Below are positions 9,585-18,401 of a stretch of DNA of 64,000 nucleotides, in pieces. Each line of letters begins with the position of its first letter. Within the stretch, counting starts at the first letter, position 1. The position numbers and the translations under genes are program-made. This stretch comes from a bacterium (GTDB lineage Bacteria; Cyanobacteriota; Vampirovibrionia; Gastranaerophilales; Gastranaerophilaceae), in the NCBI GenBank assembly GCA_017536545.1, contig JAFXHF010000017.1, positions 1 to 64,000 of the forward strand. The letters run 5' to 3'. Under the pieces are notes generated by a model. It worked only from the letters and a program-made list of their open reading frames with translations, had not been told where the DNA came from and did no database searches.

Positions 9585-10280
9585 TTACCCCTTATCTCTA
9601 AATACAAAGCGTTTTGTGATAAGTTGTGGTCTTGTTATAGCAGAACCAATTACAACACAATGAGCTCCTAATTCAAATGCTTTGTTAACTTGTTCTGGTT
9701 CCCAGATTCTACCTTCTAAAACAACAGGTAAGTTAGTCTGTTCTACAAGTTGTTTTAGTAATTCAAAATCAGGCCCATCTGCTGGTGAATTTGCAGATTC
9801 TAAAGTGTATCCTGCAAGTGTTGTTGATAAAATATCTGCACCAGCTTCTTTTGCCTTCAATCCTTCTTCAAGAGTTGAAATATCAGCCATTGCAACTCTT
9901 TTATTTATGTGAATGTATTTGATTAAGTCTGCTAATTTTTCGTTATTAGGACGTTTTCTTTGTGTGCCATCTAGAGCAATAACATCAGCTCCAGCTTCGA
10001 TTAAATCGATAACATCTTTTATGGTTGGTGTGATATAAACGATTTCTTTCCAATTTTTCGGAATAACGTTTGGTTTAGTAATTCCAATAACTGGAATATG
10101 GAAAAGACGTTTTGCGTTTTTAACATCTCTAACGCCAGCTACTCGCAAAGCTCCAGCTCCGCCATTTACAACGGACTTCATCATTGCGACCATACATTTT
10201 TCTAAATACAATGGTTCAGATGGCATTGCCTGTACTGAAACCACTATCATACCCTTTAGTTTATTAACGACATTATTCAT
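9585..10280 (-). CDS. nanE: N-acetylmannosamine-6-phosphate 2-epimerase
   Basis: 231-residue TIM-barrel protein converting ManNAc-6-P to GlcNAc-6-P in the cytoplasm. Family signatures are clear: VVSVQAMPSEPL at the N-terminus, AGALRVAG, the YITPT segment, ALDGTQRKRP (conserved Asp and Arg-Arg-Pro), MADISTLEEG, and the phosphate-binding end ADGPDFELLK...LEGRIWEPEQ...HCVVIGSAITRPQ. Length is normal for the family. It is first in the leftward unit that continues with the ROK kinase. It implies growth on, or recycling of, sialic acid-derived amino sugars. Confidence 0.93.
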   Translation of the reverse strand: MNNVVNKLKGMIVVSVQAMPSEPLYLEKCMVAMMKSVVNGGAGALRVAGVRDVKNAKRLFHIPVIGITKPNVIPKNWKEIVYITPTIKDVIDLIEAGADVIALDGTQRKRPNNEKLADLIKYIHINKRVAMADISTLEEGLKAKEAGADILSTTLAGYTLESANSPADGPDFELLKQLVEQTNLPVVLEGRIWEPEQVNKAFELGAHCVVIGSAITRPQLITKRFVFRDKG

Positions 10281-10317
10281 ACATAAAATTATATATTAAA
10301 CAAAACTTTTTGCATTA

Positions 10318-10326
10318 TGGTATAAT
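10318..10326 (+). promoter_or_regulatory. Extended -10 promoter of the M16 peptidase gene
   Basis: TGG-TATAAT (10318-10326) forms an extended -10 element; no good -35 is visible. Transcription would start near 10333, 26 bases before the ATG at 10359. Confidence 0.5.
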
Positions 10327-10358
10327 AGTTTTATTAAGATTATGAGGAATTGAAATTT

Positions 10359-11687
10359 ATGAATAAAACATTAGTGAAATATCCGTTTTTAACAAAAGAA
10401 GTTGAAATTTATGAAAGAGAAAATGGGCATAAAATTGTTTTGGCTCACAAAGAAGGTGATATGGTTAACGTATCTTCTTGGGTTAAAACAGGTTCAATAA
10501 ATGAAGATGATAAGAATAATGGGATTTCACATTTCCTTGAACACTTGATGTTTAAAGGTACTAATGCTTATAAAGTTGGCGAATTCGATAGAATGCTTGA
10601 ATCAAAAGGTGCAATCGTTAATGCTGCAACTTGGAAAGATTATACATTTTATTATGTAACTTTACCGAAAGGTATTGATGAAAAAGATTTTAAGATGGCA
10701 TTAGATTTGCATGCTGATATGATGATGGACCCAGTTTTTCCAGCTGAAGAATTGGGTGCTCCATTTGATATTAATGATTCAACAGTTACAGATAAACGTG
10801 AACGTCACGTTGTAATTGAAGAAATTAGAATGAGAAAAGATCAACCTTGGACAAAGGTTTATAATGTATGTAATAAAAATATGTACACTTCTCACCCATA
10901 TAAGCGTGATGTTATCGGAACTCCAGAAATTATTTCTCAAGTTACAAGAGAAGAAATAGATGGGTATTATAGAAAATTCTATACACCAAAAAATGTTATA
11001 ACAATTGTTGTTGGTGATTTTAATCATGATGAAGTTTTGAAAATTGTTTCTGATAATTTCCAATTTCCTAATCGTGTTGAAATTGAAACAGAACCAAAAG
11101 AAATTGATATACCAATTTCTGAAACTAAGTATATTGAAACAAAAGCTAATGTCCAAACCTCATATTTAATGTTCGGTTGGTTAGGTCCAAGAGCTTGTGA
11201 ACTAAAAGCTTCAATTTGTTTAGATTTAATTAGTATTATTTTTGGTGATGGTTCAAGTTCTCGTTTACAACAAAACTTAGTTGAAAAATTACCAGAAAAA
11301 ATCTTTAATATGATAGGTTCTGAACACTATCAATTCAAAGATGGTAATAATTTCTTTATTCAAGCTAACTTCAAGCCTGAAAGCAAAGATAGAGCAATTG
11401 AACTTGTTAAACAGGAATTGGCCAACTTATTAAATGTTAGAATTTCTGAAGAAGAATTATCAAAAGCTAAAAAACGTATCAAATCTCGTTTTGCTTATTC
11501 TGCAGAAACTGTTTCAGAAATCGGTGAAACTATCGGTTATTATATGACAGTTTGCGACGATTTATCATTGATTGAAGAATATTTGGCAGATTTAGATAGT
11601 ATTACTGTTGAAGATTTGAATGAAGCTATTTCTAAATACTTATCACTTGATAATGCTGTAATCTCTGTACTAGTTCCAGAGGGCTAA
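10359..11687 (+). CDS. M16 (insulinase/processing-peptidase family) zinc peptidase
   Basis: 442 residues from the ATG at 10359. A TTG at 10350 is in frame but overlaps the GAGGA ribosome site at 10344-10348. The inverted zinc motif HxxEH appears as HFLEH (residues about 57-61), and the downstream Glu lies in the conserved EEIRMRKD segment about 75 residues later. A second M16 half follows residue 215, without a zinc motif, as usual for a single-chain bacterial M16B member. These enzymes degrade peptides or act in pairs with an inactive homologue; no partner is adjacent. No signal peptide is seen, so it is probably cytoplasmic. The next gene (uracil-DNA glycosylase) starts 10 bases after the stop. 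Confidence 0.93.
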   Translation: MNKTLVKYPFLTKEVEIYERENGHKIVLAHKEGDMVNVSSWVKTGSINEDDKNNGISHFLEHLMFKGTNAYKVGEFDRMLESKGAIVNAATWKDYTFYYVTLPKGIDEKDFKMALDLHADMMMDPVFPAEELGAPFDINDSTVTDKRERHVVIEEIRMRKDQPWTKVYNVCNKNMYTSHPYKRDVIGTPEIISQVTREEIDGYYRKFYTPKNVITIVVGDFNHDEVLKIVSDNFQFPNRVEIETEPKEIDIPISETKYIETKANVQTSYLMFGWLGPRACELKASICLDLISIIFGDGSSSRLQQNLVEKLPEKIFNMIGSEHYQFKDGNNFFIQANFKPESKDRAIELVKQELANLLNVRISEEELSKAKKRIKSRFAYSAETVSEIGETIGYYMTVCDDLSLIEEYLADLDSITVEDLNEAISKYLSLDNAVISVLVPEG

Positions 11688-11697
11688 GGGTGATAAT

Positions 11698-12288
11698 ATG
11701 CCAACAGAATTTGATGATAGATTGAACGAAGTTAAGCAAAAATGTTTGAATTGTGAAAAATGTTCACTTTGTCATTCAAAGACTAACACTGTGTTTTCTG
11801 CTGGCGTACCTAATTCAAAAATTATGCTTATTGGTGAAGCCCCAGGGTATTATGAAGATCAGCAAGGTGAACCGTTTGTTGGGAAAGCGGGAAAGTTGCT
11901 TGACCAAATTTTAGGTTGTGTTGGCTTTTCTAGAAAAGAAAATATTTATATTTGTAATACTTTAAAATGTCGTCCACCAGAAAATAGAGATCCATTACCA
12001 GAAGAAAAAGAAGCTTGTTGGGAATATTTAAAAGCCCAAGTTGATATTATTCAGCCAAGAATTATTTTGCTTTGTGGGAGAGTTGCAGTTAATTCTTTTA
12101 TTGATACAAAATTAGGTATTACAAAGCTCCGTGGAAAGTGGTTTGAAGGTCCTCATTTCTCAAAAATGATGCCAATTTTTCATCCGTCTTATCTTTTGAG
12201 AAACGATAGCAAAGAAAAAGGTTCTCCAAAATGGTTGATGTGGCAAGATATTAAGGAAGTTCGTCGAGTTTATGACCAGATGAATTAA
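11698..12288 (+). CDS. Uracil-DNA glycosylase, family 4 ([4Fe-4S])
   Basis: 196 residues; removes uracil from DNA as the first step of base excision repair. Family-4 signatures: GEAPGYYEDQQGEPFVGKAG (46-65), KCRPPENRDP (90-99) and HPSYLLR. Cysteines at 19, 22, 91 and 107 have the spacing expected for the iron-sulfur cluster of this family; extra cysteines occur at 16, 25 and 86. Start ATG follows AAGGG by 6 bases. It is likely co-transcribed with the M16 peptidase gene. Confidence 0.93.
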   Translation: MPTEFDDRLNEVKQKCLNCEKCSLCHSKTNTVFSAGVPNSKIMLIGEAPGYYEDQQGEPFVGKAGKLLDQILGCVGFSRKENIYICNTLKCRPPENRDPLPEEKEACWEYLKAQVDIIQPRIILLCGRVAVNSFIDTKLGITKLRGKWFEGPHFSKMMPIFHPSYLLRNDSKEKGSPKWLMWQDIKEVRRVYDQMN

Positions 12289-12302
12289 AATTTTATCAGC
12301 TA

Positions 12303-12331
12303 TTGGAAAATATTATTTGTAGTGGTATAAT
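12303..12331 (+). promoter_or_regulatory. Promoter implying a leaderless histidine kinase mRNA
   Basis: TTGGAA (12303-12308), exactly 17 bases, TATAAT (12326-12331), preceded by TGG (extended -10). The ATG lies only 6 bases after the -10 box, so transcription would begin at or next to the start codon. No ribosome binding site is present. Confidence 0.65.
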
Positions 12332-12337
12332 CGACTT

Positions 12338-14143
12338 ATGAGTAATAATCAAAAGATGAGTTTTACAACTCAAAACCGTTTAATTATTTTTGGGCTGGTT
12401 CTTAGTACATTGCTAATTATGGCAATTGCAGTATTTGCTACTGTTAATATTCAGAAAAATTTAAACGAAAGTTATCAAAATTTTGGGCAAGTGATGTCTA
12501 AAATTTTGGCAATTGAGAGTGTTGAAATAACTAAAGATGCTTCTAAAACTCAAACTTTTGATATTTTAAAATCTCATTCAGAGTCAATTTTAAAATCGAA
12601 TGAAGATATTACTTTTCTTGAGTTTAGAGCACAAGATGGTAGTTTGATTTACAAAGCAAAAAATAATAATGAAGAAAATTCTAAGCGTCCAAGTGTTGCA
12701 TTTTCTTCTCCAATGACAAATATTATTGATAATACAAATATTGGATCCGTGACTGTTGGGTTATCTGGTTCTATTATAGGTAAGGTATCTTCAACAACTC
12801 GTGCATCAATTCTGTTTGTATTTACAATTGTTTGGCTAGTTTTTGCTTTTGTGATCCTTATAAATACTTATTTAATTACTCGTGAACTCCGAATCTTGCG
12901 TGATGGCGTTCATAAAATTTCATCAGGAGAATTTGGTTATAAAATCGAAGGTGAAAATGTTAGTGATGAAGTTCAGGAATTATTCGATTCTTTTAATGAT
13001 ATGTCAGCTCGTCTGAATATATATGAAGAACAAAATATTGAGCAAATTACACTTGAACGTAACAAGTTAGAAGCTGTGTTGATGAGTATTGTGAACGGGG
13101 TTGTTGTTTGTGATAATAACGACAATGTTGTTCTATTAAATGGTCATGCAAAAGAATTGTTAGAGCTTGAAGGTGATGAACTTCTTAATTCTAATATTCA
13201 ACAATATGTTGATACTGAAGGCGAATATTGTTTCTCAGAAAAAATCGATGAGTATAAAAATCTTTCAATGGAAGAAAAAACTTCAAAACCAATTATCTTT
13301 AATGTTACTATTGGTGGAAGAATTTTAAAATCAATTATTTCTCCAATGTTTACTCGCAATCACGATTATGTGGGTTATATCATTGTTTTAATTGATGTTA
13401 CTCGAGAAACAGAAATGGATTTGATGAAATCACAATTTATTTCAAATGTTTCTCACGAGTTGAGAACTCCTGTAACTGTTTTAAGAAGTTATATCGATAC
13501 TCTTTACAATTATGGTGAAGAGTTTGATATTGAAACTCAAAAAGAATTTATTGGTACTTTGAATACTGAAATTGTACGTTTAAATCGTATGGTTAATGAT
13601 ATTTTGGATTTCTCTAGATTAGATTCTAATGCAAAAATCGAAAAATCTGAAAATGATATTTCTCAACTAGTGGATTCTTGTGTTTCTCAGGTTGAAGTGC
13701 TATTAAAAGAAAATAATTTAAAAATCGATGTTCAAAAAGATAATGAAGTTCCGCTTTTGATGTTCAATTATGATGCTATTGCAAGAGCTTTGACAAATTA
13801 CTTATCAAATGCGATTAAATACGCTCCTCAAGATTCTACAATTACCGTGAAATTATTCAACGAAGTTGATAAAAATCAAGTTACTGTTACTGTAAAAGAT
13901 GAAGGTTGCGGTATTGCCCCTGAGCATCAGAAAAAAGTTTTTGAAAGATTTTTCAGAGTTGAAAACAAAACTCATAGTGTAAAAGGTACAGGTCTAGGAC
14001 TACACTTAGTTAAAACAACTATTGAAAAACACCACTACGGAAATGTTTTTGTTCAATCCCAAGTTGGTCAAGGTTCAACATTTGGTTTCTCTTTACCAAT
14101 TGATTTATCAAAACTTGATTGCGTTGAAGATGATTTAGTTTAG
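12338..14143 (+). CDS. Orphan sensor histidine kinase (TM-sensor-TM-HAMP-PAS-HisKA-HATPase)
   Basis: 601 residues, inner-membrane sensor. TM1 (about 14-36), an extracytoplasmic domain of about 115 residues, TM2 (about 155-178), HAMP (178-232), a PAS-like domain (240-350), then the DHp helix with SHELRTP (His373 as phospho-acceptor). The ATPase domain follows, with N box NYLSNAIKYAP, G1 DEGCGIAP and G2 GTGLGLHLV. The layout matches PhoR/WalK-type kinases. No response regulator is adjacent, so the partner lies elsewhere. The gene appears to be transcribed from its own promoter as a leaderless mRNA. It converges on a TPR gene whose end is 73 bases away. Confidence 0.93.
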   Translation: MSNNQKMSFTTQNRLIIFGLVLSTLLIMAIAVFATVNIQKNLNESYQNFGQVMSKILAIESVEITKDASKTQTFDILKSHSESILKSNEDITFLEFRAQDGSLIYKAKNNNEENSKRPSVAFSSPMTNIIDNTNIGSVTVGLSGSIIGKVSSTTRASILFVFTIVWLVFAFVILINTYLITRELRILRDGVHKISSGEFGYKIEGENVSDEVQELFDSFNDMSARLNIYEEQNIEQITLERNKLEAVLMSIVNGVVVCDNNDNVVLLNGHAKELLELEGDELLNSNIQQYVDTEGEYCFSEKIDEYKNLSMEEKTSKPIIFNVTIGGRILKSIISPMFTRNHDYVGYIIVLIDVTRETEMDLMKSQFISNVSHELRTPVTVLRSYIDTLYNYGEEFDIETQKEFIGTLNTEIVRLNRMVNDILDFSRLDSNAKIEKSENDISQLVDSCVSQVEVLLKENNLKIDVQKDNEVPLLMFNYDAIARALTNYLSNAIKYAPQDSTITVKLFNEVDKNQVTVTVKDEGCGIAPEHQKKVFERFFRVENKTHSVKGTGLGLHLVKTTIEKHHYGNVFVQSQVGQGSTFGFSLPIDLSKLDCVEDDLV

Positions 14144-14219
14144 TGCTCAAATATAATGTGATAACTTCACAAGTTATGTTAATTATTGGTAGCATAATGC
14201 CCCGTGCGGCCGAGCACTA
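14141..14219. repeat. Inverted repeat spanning two convergent stop codons
   Basis: TAGTGCTC (14141-14148) and GAGCACTA (14212-14219) are perfect 8-base inverted repeats. They contain the TAG stops of the histidine kinase gene and, on the other strand, the TPR gene. Inside lies a 7-bp hairpin ATAACTT-CAC-AAGTTAT (14161-14177) and a GC-rich patch. There is no T-run, so it is not a classical terminator. Confidence 0.5.
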
Positions 14220-15818
14220 GTCAAATAATGCGTTAATCTTATCTGTAATGTCTTGAGGGTCAATTTCGTTTGTGATTTTATTCACATCTTGAGCGATTTG
14301 ATATAGTTTTGCAGCTTCGATTTTATCACCTGTAATTGCAATAGAACGAGCTAAATTGAAGTGTGCTAAGGCATAGTTTGGATTGCATTCAACAGATTTT
14401 TTGAACATTTCCATTGCTTTTTGCACTCTACCTAAATCATCAAGATAAATTACACCTAAGTTGTTATATGCAATATCATAATTTTTATCAAATTGAATTG
14501 CCGCTTCATATTCTCTAATTGCTTCTTCTGTATCACCTTTACCCCAGTATAGGAAACCTAAATTACAGTGAATTTTAGCGTTTTGTGGGTCAAGTTCAAG
14601 AGCATTTCTATAAACTGCTAAAGCGTTTTCATAATCTTCTTTATCGTAAAAAGCACTACCTAAATTGATATAAATATCTATATCTTCAGGTGTTAAAAGA
14701 TATGCACTTTGATAAGAAGTGATTGCTGCATCAATATCTTGTTTTGCTTCTTGGAATACAAAACCTAATGTTTGGTTTACAACACTTGTCCATTCTTTAC
14801 TTGGGTTTAGGGTTACTGCTGTCTGGAAGTGAGAAACTGCACCATCAACATCCCCTTTTATGTATAGGATATTTGCCAAGTTTGAATGAAATTCTGGCAT
14901 GTTTGGCATAATTTGGATAAGTTTTTTGTAAACTTCAATAGCATTATCATAATCGCCCAAATCTTCGTATGCCTTGCATAGATGACGGTATGCTGGAATA
15001 TTTAAGTTATCCAACCAGATTGCCATTTTATATTCTGTGATAGCGTCTTCAAATTGTCCTAATGATGAATAAATGTCTCCTAATAAACAATACAAAGGTA
15101 CAAATCCTGGAGCCTTGTCAACTGCATCAATATAAATATCAACAGCTGTATCAAGCCCTTTTGATTGAACCTGTAAGTATCCTTTTAACAATATAGGCAA
15201 GAATTTGATATAAGTCATTGATTCTTTAACTTTCTTTCTTGCATCCTCATCAAAAGGAAGTGTTAAACCTGCTAAAATATATTGATATGCTGAGCGAAGT
15301 TTGTTTTTAAAAACTCTAAATGATGAAACTTTATACAAATTATGTAATAAATAATGTGAGCAAGAACTTGCTAGAGGTGCGTATTTAATAGCTAATTTTG
15401 CGTTAGCTTCAGCATCAATAAATCTTGCTTTTTTTGTATAAGTTTCTGCAAGCATATGATATGCTTTTGCATATTTTGAATCTTTTCTTACTGCGTGGTC
15501 AAAATAATTGATTGCTTTATCCAAATCCCCTTTGTGGAATTGTGCCATACCTATTTTGAAATAGATTTCAGCAGAATCCATATATGTTTCTAGTGCGATT
15601 TGGTATTCTGTAATTGCTTCATCAATATACTGGCAAGAAGAATAAATATCTAAGTGCCACGCAAGGTATAAATCACCTAATCTCAAGTGTAAATCAGCAT
15701 TTGTAGGGTCTTTCTGTAAGCCAATTTGGCATAATTCAATTGCTGATTTCACATTTCCTGTTTTAATTTCTTTTTTAATCTTTTTATCTAAAATTTTAGT
15801 TTCGTTTTTCATATCCAT
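14217..15818 (-). CDS. Large tetratricopeptide-repeat protein
   Basis: 533 residues from the ATG at 15818, which follows GAAGAG by a suitable distance; the frame stays open 20 codons further upstream without a better start. At least eleven TPR units cover most of the protein, with typical W-x2-LG-x2-Y-x8-A-x2-Y/F patterns (for example GDLDKAINYFDHAV, GQFEDAITEYKMAI, GDTEEAIREYEAAI). There is no signal peptide or membrane segment, so it is likely a cytoplasmic scaffold. Partners are unknown. It is divergently transcribed from the homocitrate-synthase-like gene. Confidence 0.88.
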   Translation of the reverse strand: MDMKNETKILDKKIKKEIKTGNVKSAIELCQIGLQKDPTNADLHLRLGDLYLAWHLDIYSSCQYIDEAITEYQIALETYMDSAEIYFKIGMAQFHKGDLDKAINYFDHAVRKDSKYAKAYHMLAETYTKKARFIDAEANAKLAIKYAPLASSCSHYLLHNLYKVSSFRVFKNKLRSAYQYILAGLTLPFDEDARKKVKESMTYIKFLPILLKGYLQVQSKGLDTAVDIYIDAVDKAPGFVPLYCLLGDIYSSLGQFEDAITEYKMAIWLDNLNIPAYRHLCKAYEDLGDYDNAIEVYKKLIQIMPNMPEFHSNLANILYIKGDVDGAVSHFQTAVTLNPSKEWTSVVNQTLGFVFQEAKQDIDAAITSYQSAYLLTPEDIDIYINLGSAFYDKEDYENALAVYRNALELDPQNAKIHCNLGFLYWGKGDTEEAIREYEAAIQFDKNYDIAYNNLGVIYLDDLGRVQKAMEMFKKSVECNPNYALAHFNLARSIAITGDKIEAAKLYQIAQDVNKITNEIDPQDITDKINALFD

Positions 15819-15919
15819 AAGCTCTTCAATAATAATAATTTTAATTAATCTTTTATAAAATTGCAAGTAAATTAACATAATTTTGTGTATAATAGTCTTA
15901 TTAGATGAGGAAATTATAA

Positions 15920-17227
15920 ATGGCAGATAACAGAATTTATTTTGTAGATGTAACGAATAGAGATGGTGTTCAAACTTCTCGTTTAGGATTAGCGAAATTA
16001 CAAAAAACTATCATAAACATTATGTTGAATGATATGGGCATAACTCAATCAGAATTTGGGTTCCCAACAACACAGCACGAATTAAATTACTTAAATGGTA
16101 ACTTAGAACTTGTAAAACGTGGTGTTATTTCAACAACAAAATTATCAGGTTGGATGAGAGGTATCGCATCTGATGTTGAGCAATCATTTAAAAATGTTCC
16201 AGATTTACAGTATGTGAACCTTTCACAATCAACTTCTGAACAAATGATTAACGGTAAATATCAAGGAAAGAAAACTCCTGATGATATTATAAGAATGACA
16301 AAAGAAGCAGTTGAATGTGCTATTGATAAAGGTGCAAAAATTGTTGGTGTTAACGCAGAAGATGCTTCTCGTAGTGATTTGGATTATCTAATCAAATATG
16401 CTTCTGAGGCTAAAAAATCTGGTGCTTATAGATTTAGATATTGCGATACTTTGGGGTTTGAAGATCCTCAAACTACTTACGATAGAATTTATAAAATTGC
16501 AAAAGCAACTGAAATGCCTATTGAGATGCACTTCCATAATGACTTAGGTATGGCAACAGCTTGTTCTGTTATGGGTGCAAGAGCTGCTATTGATGCTGGA
16601 GTAGATGCTTATATTAACACAGCAATCAATGGTATGGGTGAACGTGCTGGTAACGCTGATTTGGTATCTTGTTTATTGGCTTGTTTAAAATCAGCTGGCT
16701 TCAAAGGTAAATATAAAATCGATGAAAACATCAGACTTGATAGAGCTTGGAAATTAGCAAAATACACAGCTTATGCCTTTGGTGTTGATATTCCAATTAA
16801 CCAACCAGCAGTTGGTGATAACGCTTTTGCTCACGAATCAGGTATTCACGCTGATGGTGCGTTGAAAGATAGAAGAAATTATGAGTTGTATGATTTTGAA
16901 GAATTAGGACGTGGTGAACCTGAAATTATTGAAACAGGTCGTATGATTACAACTGGTGAATATGGCGGTATTAAAGGTTTCCGTAACGTTTATAACAATT
17001 TAGAACTTGAGTTCCATGATGAAGATGAAGCAAGAAACATTCTTGAACTAGCTCGTTATGCAAACGTACATACTCAAAAACCTTTGACAACAAGTGAGTT
17101 GAAATTCTTGTATTACTTCCCTGATATTGCGGCAAAAGTTATGACAGTATCTCCATACTACGAACCAACTGGAGCGTTGAAAGAAAGGGTAGAATCTGGA
17201 ATTATCACAACTGCAAGTATTATATAA
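15920..17227 (+). CDS. DRE-TIM metallolyase, homocitrate/isopropylmalate (or Re-citrate) synthase-like
   Basis: 435 residues. A pyruvate-carboxyltransferase-type barrel condensing acetyl-CoA with a 2-oxo acid. Visible: NRDGVQ (Arg14-Asp15, with Val17 where most relatives have Glu in RDGEQ), EMHFHNDLGMA (metal ligands H-x-H and the Asn), and NGMGERAGNADLV. A C-terminal block HESGIHADGALKDRRNYELYD follows, typical of homocitrate-synthase-like members. The LeuA regulatory domain is absent, so leucine feedback is not expected. The RDGVQ subgroup is known in anaerobes, where some relatives act as Re-citrate synthase. That activity is possible here, but the substrate is not decided by sequence. Own promoter with TATAAT at 15888-15893 and a GAGG site; ends in a bidirectional terminator. 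Confidence 0.8.
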   Translation: MADNRIYFVDVTNRDGVQTSRLGLAKLQKTIINIMLNDMGITQSEFGFPTTQHELNYLNGNLELVKRGVISTTKLSGWMRGIASDVEQSFKNVPDLQYVNLSQSTSEQMINGKYQGKKTPDDIIRMTKEAVECAIDKGAKIVGVNAEDASRSDLDYLIKYASEAKKSGAYRFRYCDTLGFEDPQTTYDRIYKIAKATEMPIEMHFHNDLGMATACSVMGARAAIDAGVDAYINTAINGMGERAGNADLVSCLLACLKSAGFKGKYKIDENIRLDRAWKLAKYTAYAFGVDIPINQPAVGDNAFAHESGIHADGALKDRRNYELYDFEELGRGEPEIIETGRMITTGEYGGIKGFRNVYNNLELEFHDEDEARNILELARYANVHTQKPLTTSELKFLYYFPDIAAKVMTVSPYYEPTGALKERVESGIITTASII

Positions 17228-17231
17228 TTAA

Positions 17232-17257
17232 AAAACTGGGTTAAAGCCCAGTTTTTT
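17232..17257. terminator. Bidirectional terminator between convergent genes
   Basis: AAAACTGGG and CCCAGTTTT around a TTAAAG loop, with A-run on one side and TTTTTT on the other. It serves the synthase gene and mnmA. Confidence 0.9.
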
Positions 17258-18311
17258 AGTATATGCAAAAACCACCGCCAATTAAGTGTCCGTCATTTAT
17301 GTCGTAAATTACGCCAGATTGACCTGGAGTTACGGAATTAACTGGTTCATAAAAGTTTATTTCGGCTACGTCGTCAAGGATTGTAACTCGAGCTTTTTTA
17401 GCTTGCATATTGTAGCGAATTTTTACCATTGCATCAAATTCTTTTTCTTTTAGTGGATAAGAGAAATTCAAATTCTTAATGGCAAGTTTTGTGCGGAAAT
17501 CGTCTTCTCTTTTGCCTAGATATACAATATTTTTCTCTGCATCAATATTTATTACGTAAAGTGGGTATGGAGCTGCAATACCAATTCCTTTGCGTTGGCC
17601 GATTGTGTATTGATAGTGTCCTGTGTGAGTTCCCAGTTTTTTCCCTGTTGGGATTTCTATAAAATCACCTTTTATTTCTCCAAACTTCTCAGTTAGATAT
17701 TTTTTTGTAGTACAAGGTTTTTGAATAAAGCAAATATCTTGACTTTCTTTTGATGATTTTGGAGGTAAGTCATAATCATACGCAATTTGTCTAACTTGTT
17801 CTTTTTCGTACTCGTATAGTGGGAAAATAGTTTTAGATAAATGTTCTTGGTTTATGCGATATAAGAAATATAATTGATCTTTGTGTTCGTCTTTTGCTGG
17901 ATAAAGTTTATAAACCCCATCAATAAAACGAATATCTGCATAATGACCTGTTGAAAATACATCAGCTTTTAATTCATTAAATGCATAATCAAAAATGTCG
18001 CCCCATTTAATATGCTGGTTGCACATAATACAAGGGTTTGGAGTTTCTCCGTTTTTGTATGAGTCTTCAAAATAATCAATAATTTCTTTTTGGAATTTTT
18101 CTGTAACATCTAAAACGTGATGTTCAATTCCAAGTTTGTCGGCAACATTTTTTGCATTTTGACAAATCAAATCAGCAGCAGGTGTATTTACCATCTTCCC
18201 TGTTATACCAATAACCTTGTAGCCCTTTTGTTGTAATAAAAGAGCCACAACGGAGCTATCAACTCCGCCAGACAATGCTACTACTGCAATTTTTTGATTT
18301 CCATTTTCCAT
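17256..18311 (-). CDS. mnmA: tRNA-specific 2-thiouridylase MnmA
   Basis: 351 residues; thiolates U34 of Glu, Gln and Lys tRNAs using a cysteine-persulfide relay. The PP-loop ALSGGVDSS (13-21), the nucleophile segment NPCIMCN (about 92-98) and the second catalytic Cys in SQDICFI (about 193-199) are all intact, followed by TGQ-type TIGQRKGIG and a C-terminal beta-barrel. Length is normal. It is a single leftward gene with its stop inside the bidirectional terminator. Confidence 0.96.
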   Translation of the reverse strand: MENGNQKIAVVALSGGVDSSVVALLLQQKGYKVIGITGKMVNTPAADLICQNAKNVADKLGIEHHVLDVTEKFQKEIIDYFEDSYKNGETPNPCIMCNQHIKWGDIFDYAFNELKADVFSTGHYADIRFIDGVYKLYPAKDEHKDQLYFLYRINQEHLSKTIFPLYEYEKEQVRQIAYDYDLPPKSSKESQDICFIQKPCTTKKYLTEKFGEIKGDFIEIPTGKKLGTHTGHYQYTIGQRKGIGIAAPYPLYVINIDAEKNIVYLGKREDDFRTKLAIKNLNFSYPLKEKEFDAMVKIRYNMQAKKARVTILDDVAEINFYEPVNSVTPGQSGVIYDINDGHLIGGGFCIY

Positions 18312-18365
18312 ACATTTATTATCCTATAAATTATTTCAAATTGGAAGTATGGTTAAGGTTGGATG

Positions 18366-18395
18366 TTTACCTTACTTCTACATTTATGATATAAT
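18366..18395 (+). promoter_or_regulatory. Promoter implying a leaderless TPR-operon mRNA
   Basis: TTTACC (18366-18371), 18 bases, TGA-TATAAT (18390-18395). The ATG at 18402 is 6 bases beyond the -10 box, the same spacing as at 12338. No ribosome site is present. Confidence 0.6.
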
Positions 18396-18401
18396 ACAAT
18401 T

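Noticed and set aside
14141..14219. Inverted repeat as a miniature transposon
   Set aside because: Only 79 bases, no target-site duplication, and the repeats contain the stop codons of flanking genes.
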